A stretch of 10,734 nt of DNA from Dehalococcoidia bacterium. GTDB lineage: Bacteria; Chloroflexota; Dehalococcoidia; Dehalococcoidales; CSSed11-197. How positions within the stretch are numbered: position 1 is the stretch's first letter; each line of letters opens with the position of its first letter. Positions 7,629 to 10,734 of this stretch are shown here, piece after piece. Location: NCBI GenBank assembly GCA_003552785.1, contig PUOQ01000063.1:1-10734 (forward strand), written 5' to 3'. A program made the translations under genes and the position numbers. Under the pieces are notes generated by a model. It did not search any database. It was not told the origin of the DNA and saw only the letters and a list, made by a program, of their open reading frames with translations.

Positions 7629-7656
7629 ATCTTCTATACCTCCCCCTCTTCCTTCA

Positions 7657-7672
7657 TTGTATTTTTATACAA
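7657..7672. repeat. Small inverted repeat in the rsmH-ftsA gap, with -10-like sequence
   Basis: TTGTAT and ATACAA arms flank a 4-nt A/T spacer. On the minus strand it contains TATAAA and TACAAT, both -10-like, but no good -35 lies at the right distance. It could be an internal promoter for ftsAZ or simply AT-rich sequence. The rest of the 129-bp gap holds the orphan ribosome-binding site and the ftsA ribosome-binding site. Confidence 0.3.
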
Positions 7673-7701
7673 TTCAACGCATTTACCTAAACCGGACCAG
7701 A

Positions 7702-8730
7702 TTAATTGAAGTTTATAAAACCTGCTGCGCCTGCCAGGCAACCGGTCAGGCCAACAAGAAACAAACCAGCACTGTTCAAGGATGATTCTGAAGGAGTCAT
7801 CAACCTCTCGGCTATCCGCATTCGAGCACTGCGGCTTCTCGGATTCAACCTGGTTTCCTGAACGGATGGGGTTATAACTTTCTTATTAACAAGTTTGACC
7901 CTCGCCCGGTGGTTGCAGGTGCACACCGGGGAAGAAGAGGGGCAAATACAATCACGGGACTCCTCTTGCAATATACGCTTCACAATCCTGTCTTCAAGCG
8001 AGTGGTAGCTTATAATCACCAGCCTGCCTGTATATCCCAGCAGGTTTATCGCCTGTCTTATGGCAGTCTCAAGATTTTCAAGTTCCTTATTTACTGCAAT
8101 ACGAAAAGCCTGGAAAGTACGGGTTGCAGGGTGTATACGGCCCCGCCTGCCGCCCTTTGACTTTTCAACCACACCCGCCAATTCCACAGTCGTCTTTACA
8201 GGCCTGCTTTTTACAATATTTCTGGCAATGCGCCGGCTGGCCGGTTCTTCACCATACTTATATATAATGCGGGCAATTTCTGCTTCGTCGTAATTATTTA
8301 CTATTTCATATACCGTCAGTTCCTGTTCAGGACTGAAACGCATATCCAGATCAGCATCGCTCTGAAAGCTGAAACCGCGTCCGGCCTGGCTCAACTGCAT
8401 CGAAGATATTCCAAGATCAAAAAGTATTCCGCTTACCGGCAGGTAATTGCGCTCAATGCAGATCGACTCCAGGTTTGAAAAATTTTCATTTACAAGCAAA
8501 GCAGATGATCCGAACTTTTCCAGACGGTTTCTGGCAACCTCTACCGCTTGGGGATCGGCCTCAATGCCCAGCAACTGGCCACCAGGCTCACTGGCTTTTA
8601 ATATTTCTTCGGAATGGCCGGCCGCACCAACCGTACAATCCACATAACGCCCCCCAGCCTCAACTTTGAGGCCACTTATAACCTCGTCGAGCATAACTGG
8701 TATATGAAGCTGTGACGCCGAATTATTCAT
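7702..8730 (-). CDS. rsmH: 16S rRNA (cytosine(1402)-N(4))-methyltransferase RsmH, with hydrophobic C-terminal tail
   Basis: An S-adenosylmethionine-dependent enzyme that N4-methylates C1402 in the ribosomal P site; also called MraW. The first ATG (8730) gives 342 residues and overlaps the mraZ stop by 8 nt, with GAGAG 8 nt upstream. A TTG two codons earlier sits too close to that site. Family motifs are HIPVMLDEVISGL, the SAM loop VDCTVGAAGHSEEIL, GILFDLGISSMQLSQAGRGFSF followed by DLDMRF, and IISYHSLEDRIVK. The usual C-terminal motif SRSARMRIAERL then appears. The oddity is a further tail of about 32 residues, from an internal Met at 7800, rich in Gly/Ala/Leu (SAGLFLVGLTGCLAGAAG) and able to span or touch a membrane. 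It is second in the mraZ operon. Confidence 0.96.
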   Translation of the reverse strand: MNNSASQLHIPVMLDEVISGLKVEAGGRYVDCTVGAAGHSEEILKASEPGGQLLGIEADPQAVEVARNRLEKFGSSALLVNENFSNLESICIERNYLPVSGILFDLGISSMQLSQAGRGFSFQSDADLDMRFSPEQELTVYEIVNNYDEAEIARIIYKYGEEPASRRIARNIVKSRPVKTTVELAGVVEKSKGGRRGRIHPATRTFQAFRIAVNKELENLETAIRQAINLLGYTGRLVIISYHSLEDRIVKRILQEESRDCICPSSSPVCTCNHRARVKLVNKKVITPSVQETRLNPRSRSARMRIAERLMTPSESSLNSAGLFLVGLTGCLAGAAGFINFN

Positions 8731-9151
8731 TTTCAATGCTCTCTATAATCTGCCAGGCCTGCTCCTGGGCAATATCCTTTTCAGCTTCCCATTCCTGCGG
8801 GCTCCATAATTCAAGATAATTATTGGCTCCGGCAATTATCAATTCCTCTTCTATACTGGCAACCTCTTTCAATTTTGGAGGCAGGGTAATGCGGCCATGG
8901 CCATCCAGGTTGACCAGATATGCGCTGGCAAATAATGCCCGGTTGAGACGTCTTTGCTTGGCGCGTGAAATAGCGTTGCCCCCGGTCACTTCCTGGGCAA
9001 GCTTTTTCCATTCAGCAAGAGGGTAGGCTGTTATACAATTTTCAATACCGCGTGTTAAGACAAGGCCATCCTTCACCAGCGAACGGAAGCGCGGCGGTAG
9101 AGGAAACCGTCCCTTTTCATCCAGCCTGTATTCAAATTCCCCAAAAAACAC
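8723..9151 (-). CDS. mraZ: Transcriptional regulator MraZ
   Basis: An AbrB-fold DNA-binding protein that in E. coli represses the division and cell-wall operon. It has 142 residues with two tandem SpoVT-AbrB-like half domains: GEFEYRLDEKGRFPLPPRFR (4-23) and YLVNLDGHGRITLPPKLKE (78-96), each with the D-x-x-GR core. The TRGIENCITAYP strand at 33-44 is also typical. The start is GTG at 9151, supported by AGGGG 6 nt upstream and by the family N-terminus. It heads the mraZ-rsmH-ftsA-ftsZ operon and probably regulates it through the TGGGA repeats in its own promoter. Its last codons overlap the rsmH start, so the two are translationally coupled. Confidence 0.96.
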   Translation of the reverse strand: MFFGEFEYRLDEKGRFPLPPRFRSLVKDGLVLTRGIENCITAYPLAEWKKLAQEVTGGNAISRAKQRRLNRALFASAYLVNLDGHGRITLPPKLKEVASIEEELIIAGANNYLELWSPQEWEAEKDIAQEQAWQIIESIENE

Positions 9152-9165
9152 AACTATCCCCTGTG

Positions 9166-9200
9166 CCCCTTATTCTCCCACTTCATCCCACTGCATCCCA
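9166..9200 (-). promoter_or_regulatory. MraZ operator: TGGGA direct repeats
   Basis: On the minus strand TGGGA occurs at 9200-9196, 9190-9186 and 9180-9176, exactly 10 bp apart, with a degenerate fourth box AGGGG at 9170-9166. This matches the TGGG-N-N5 repeats described as MraZ boxes upstream of mraZ in other bacteria. The boxes begin at the last base of the -10 and cover the expected start site, which suggests autorepression. Confidence 0.88.
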
Positions 9201-9230
9201 TTCTACACTAATAGACATATCCTGTGTCAA
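9200..9230 (-). promoter_or_regulatory. Promoter of the mraZ-rsmH-ftsA-ftsZ operon
   Basis: On the minus strand a perfect TTGACA lies at 9230-9225 and TAGAAT at 9205-9200, 19 nt apart. That spacing is long; a poorer TGTAGA at 17 nt overlaps it. The start would fall near 9193, inside the TGGGA repeats, giving a leader of about 40 nt. Confidence 0.72.
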
Positions 9231-9252
9231 GACTTTTTTATAGAAATTTTCT

Positions 9253-9266
9253 GAAATTTAAATTTC
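9253..9266. repeat. 14-bp perfect palindrome between divergent promoters
   Basis: GAAATTTAAATTTC equals its own reverse complement. A further GAAATTT half-site lies exactly 10 bp upstream at 9243-9249. The palindrome sits between the mraZ -35 (9225-9230) and the trmD -35-like hexamer (9269-9274). It could be an operator or an AT-rich UP-like element; no protein is known to me for it here. Confidence 0.55.
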
Positions 9267-9268
9267 TT

Positions 9269-9298
9269 TTGTTATGTCTAGTAACCCTGTGATAGAAT
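9269..9298 (+). promoter_or_regulatory. Likely promoter of trmD
   Basis: TTGTTA at 9269-9274, an 18-nt spacer and TAGAAT at 9293-9298. The start would be near 9305, giving a leader of about 23 nt. A promoter is expected here because the upstream gene diverges. Confidence 0.55.
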
Positions 9299-9314
9299 GC
9301 AGGTGAAATCATTT

Positions 9315-9326
9315 ATGGAAAAATAA
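9315..9326 (+). other. Candidate three-codon ORF abutting trmD
   Basis: AGGTGA (9301-9306) is followed after 8 nt by ATG GAA AAA TAA, and the trmD ATG begins one base after this stop. The Shine-Dalgarno match fits the mini-ORF far better than trmD (22 nt away). The initiation sequence is seen directly; translation of the mini-ORF is inferred. If transcription starts at 9305 the Shine-Dalgarno would be cut, so the true start matters. Confidence 0.3.
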
Positions 9327-9327
9327 A

Positions 9328-10068
9328 ATGCGAATCGATATACTTACCCTTTTCCCTGAAATGTTTGAAGGCCCCTTCTCGAGCAGTATTATCAAACGAG
9401 CCATAGAGCGGTCGCTAATTCATATTTATGTAAACAACTTCCGTAATTATGCTTACGACCGCCATAAAGTTGTAGACGACACTCCTTATGGCGGTGGCGC
9501 TGGAATGGTACTAAAACCAGAACCAATTTTTGAAGCGGTTGAAGGCCTGCTGGGTAAACCTTATGTAAAGAACACACAAAAGCCGGTTATCTTGCTGTCC
9601 CCACAGGGGCGCATTTTTGATCAAAAAATCGCGCGCGAGTTATCTGCCTGTGAACGAATTGTTTTGATTTGCGGGCATTATGAAGGCACCGACGAAAGAA
9701 TAAGTCAGCACCTGGCAACTGATGAAATCAGTATAGGAGATTATGTTTTAAGCGGCGGTGAACCGGCAGCTATTGTAATGGTGGATGCAATAGCCAGGCT
9801 TGTCCCTGGAGTGATTGACAGCCTTTCGGCCTCTGATGACTCCTTCAGCCGCGGATTACTCGAATACCCACAGTATACCCGCCCTGCATCCTACCGGGGT
9901 TATAAAGTGCCGGAAATTCTTCTTTCAGGCAACCACGGGGAAATTGAAAAATGGCGTAAAGAGCAGGCTCTGAAACGCACCCTGATTCGAAGACCGGATC
10001 TCCTGGATAAAGCATCGCTTACCAAAACAGAGCGAGAAGCAGTCGAAAAGCTAAAAGAAACGCTGTAA
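9328..10068 (+). CDS. trmD: tRNA (guanosine(37)-N(1))-methyltransferase TrmD
   Basis: A SPOUT-class methyltransferase that makes m1G37 next to the anticodon and so prevents +1 frameshifting. It has 246 residues, normal for the family. The start MRIDILTLFPEMF is canonical. DDTPYGGGAGMVLKPEPIF lies at 50-68. The trefoil-knot SAM site is formed by SPQGRIFDQ (91-99), GHYEGTDERI (116-125) and EISIGDYVLSGGE (133-145). The catalytic-region aspartates are in ASDDSFSRGLLEYPQYTRP (168-186). The ATG at 9328 has only a weak GGA nearby; the better ribosome-binding site serves a three-codon ORF just upstream. Its usual neighbours rpsP and rimM are not on its 5' side here, where mraZ diverges instead, but rplS follows as in many bacteria. 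Confidence 0.98.
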   Translation: MRIDILTLFPEMFEGPFSSSIIKRAIERSLIHIYVNNFRNYAYDRHKVVDDTPYGGGAGMVLKPEPIFEAVEGLLGKPYVKNTQKPVILLSPQGRIFDQKIARELSACERIVLICGHYEGTDERISQHLATDEISIGDYVLSGGEPAAIVMVDAIARLVPGVIDSLSASDDSFSRGLLEYPQYTRPASYRGYKVPEILLSGNHGEIEKWRKEQALKRTLIRRPDLLDKASLTKTEREAVEKLKETL

Positions 10069-10070
10069 CA

Positions 10071-10104
10071 TTTACACCTTTAAAATAGAAAAGTTATATA
10101 TAAT
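10071..10104 (+). promoter_or_regulatory. Likely promoter of rplS
   Basis: TTTACA at 10071-10076 is followed by the AT-rich run TTATATATAATAAAGG, which holds a perfect TATAAT at 10099-10104. That box is 22 nt from TTTACA; the overlapping TATATA is 18 nt away. It starts 3 nt after the trmD stop, so rplS can probably be transcribed on its own. Confidence 0.5.
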
Positions 10105-10110
10105 AAAGGT

Positions 10111-10179
10111 AGAGTCAATATACCCAAGGCGACCTGTACTGCTGCCGCCACTCTTGAATAACTTGCCAAATTGGGGCAA
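10111..10179 (+). promoter_or_regulatory. Structured 5' leader of rplS, possible ribosomal-protein autoregulatory element
   Basis: AGAGT (10111-10115) pairs with ACTCT (10150-10154), and inside it GGCG (10128-10131) pairs with CGCC (10146-10149). The 3' strands are contiguous and the 5' strands are split by a 12-nt bulge. A second hairpin, TTGCC (10163-10167) with GGCAA (10175-10179), is followed by a T/A-rich stretch and could act as a weak attenuator. L19 leader elements are known in other bacteria; I cannot match this one to a known family by eye. Confidence 0.4.
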
Positions 10180-10230
10180 TTAATGTTTTAATAATTAGGT
10201 TTATTAGCTGATAGGAGATATATAAAAACA

Positions 10231-10596
10231 ATGGAATTCAAGGAACTTGTTGCTACTGAAGCGAATCCAAACATACCTGAACTTGAACCGGGTGACACTG
10301 TTAAGGTGCATGCCAAAATAGTAGAAGGCGAAAAAGAACGCACCCAGGTATTTCAAGGCGTGGTAATTAAAATCAAAAAAGCCGCTGATGGCGGAAATTT
10401 CACTGTAAGACGGGTAGCTTATGGCGTAGGAGTGGAACGCACTTTCCCTTTTCGCTCTCCCCGCGTAGAAAAAGTCGAGGTAACCAGGCATGCAAAGGTC
10501 CGCCGTGCACGGCTTTTCTATATTAGAGGCTTGAGCACCAAAGCAGCCCGTTTAAAAGAACGGCGCGCCAAACAACCGGGCTCAAAAACTAAATAA
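10231..10596 (+). CDS. rplS: 50S ribosomal protein L19
   Basis: A large-subunit ribosomal protein at the 30S-50S interface, near bridges B6/B8. It has 121 residues. The family pattern is clear: PELEPGDTVKVHAKIVEG (17-34), the RTQVFQGVVIKIKK strand, FTVRRVAYGVGVERTFPFRS, then the basic C-terminus KVRRARLFYIRGLSTKAARLKE. The ATG at 10231 has AGGAG 13 nt upstream, a long spacing, but no other start fits. It is separated from trmD by 162 nt with its own promoter and structured leader. priA follows only 20 nt later, so those two may share a transcript. Confidence 0.98.
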   Translation: MEFKELVATEANPNIPELEPGDTVKVHAKIVEGEKERTQVFQGVVIKIKKAADGGNFTVRRVAYGVGVERTFPFRSPRVEKVEVTRHAKVRRARLFYIRGLSTKAARLKERRAKQPGSKTK

Positions 10597-10616
10597 TAAC
10601 CCCAAGGAGGCGGCCC

Positions 10617-10734
10617 TTGCTATATGCCGAGGTCAGCGTTAATTCACCGGCCGCCATTTTGCCCACCTTTAGCTATCGGATACCGGAAACACTCGACATT
10701 TCGCCGGGGCAGGCGGTATGGGTTCCTTTCGGCC
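10617..10734 (+). CDS. priA: Primosomal protein N' PriA (partial, 5' end only)
   Basis: The replication-restart helicase that reloads the replisome on stalled forks. Only the first 39 codons are in the window, open to the right edge. The chosen start is TTG at 10617, with a perfect AAGGAGG 6 nt upstream. It reads MLYAEVSVNSPAAILPTFSY and continues with IPE and a GQAVWVPFG segment. This matches the beginning of the PriA 3'-DNA-binding domain (family pattern A-V-x-V-x2-P-x-FxY-x-IP, then G-x-x-V-x-VPFG). An ATG at 10624 is out of frame. The helicase domains and zinc sites are expected beyond the edge. The short length keeps confidence below the other genes. Confidence 0.88.
   Translation, partial: MLYAEVSVNSPAAILPTFSYRIPETLDISPGQAVWVPFG

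Noticed and set aside
8731..8736. TTG start for rsmH two codons upstream of the ATG
   Set aside because: It lies 2 nt from the only ribosome-binding match, too close, while the ATG at 8730 has an 8-nt spacing.
9328..10230. trmD-rplS as the end of a complete rpsP-rimM-trmD-rplS operon
   Set aside because: Upstream of trmD the strand switches to mraZ; no rpsP or rimM sequence is present in this window.
1..10734. CRISPR array, transposon, phage, tRNA or defence system
   Set aside because: No spaced repeats, transposase, integrase, attachment-site duplication or tRNA cloverleaf could be seen on either strand; gene content is housekeeping throughout.

Overview
This window looks like a housekeeping stretch of a bacterial chromosome with roughly balanced base composition. 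It holds ten complete protein genes, two protein genes cut by the window edges, and one structural RNA gene. Most genes were recognised from family motifs in their translations. The cell-division cluster consists only of mraZ-rsmH-ftsA-ftsZ, with no peptidoglycan or septal wall genes (ftsL, ftsI, mur genes, mraY, ftsW, ftsQ) between rsmH and ftsA. That arrangement, together with the base composition and the gene set, suggests a Chloroflexota relative of the wall-less Dehalococcoidia. This placement is an inference from context, not a sequence match.

Layout. From the left edge to about 9.2 kb everything is on the minus strand. Reading in the direction of transcription (right to left), the order is: mraZ, rsmH, ftsA, ftsZ (ending in a strong hairpin); a coiled-coil zinc-ribbon protein and a short RNase HI; the RNase P RNA gene rnpB; an S41 carboxyl-terminal processing protease; then pheS and the 5' two-fifths or so of pheT, which runs off the left edge. 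From 9.3 kb rightwards the genes are on the plus strand: trmD, rplS, and the first 39 codons of priA, which runs off the right edge.

Regulation. The divergent mraZ/trmD region (9152-9327) is the most structured part. It has a mraZ promoter with a consensus -35, three perfect TGGGA boxes on a 10-bp period running from the -10 into the leader (the expected MraZ operator), a 14-bp perfect AT-rich palindrome, and an oppositely directed trmD promoter. Good sigma-70-like promoters also precede pheS and rnpB. The rnpB promoter puts the inferred transcription start exactly on the first base of the long P1 helix. rplS has its own 160-base leader with a promoter and stem-loops.

Functionally the window joins division (MraZ, FtsA, FtsZ), ribosome and tRNA maturation or modification (RsmH, TrmD, L19, RNase P), tRNA charging (PheST), replication restart and RNA-DNA hybrid removal (PriA, RNase HI) and envelope proteolysis. 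I see no mobile element, CRISPR array, tRNA gene or defence system. The points most worth a second look are small: a strong orphan ribosome-binding site with a start-stop/hexapeptide ORF in the rsmH-ftsA gap, a three-codon ORF coupled to trmD, a hydrophobic C-terminal tail on RsmH, and an unusual FtsZ C-terminus.
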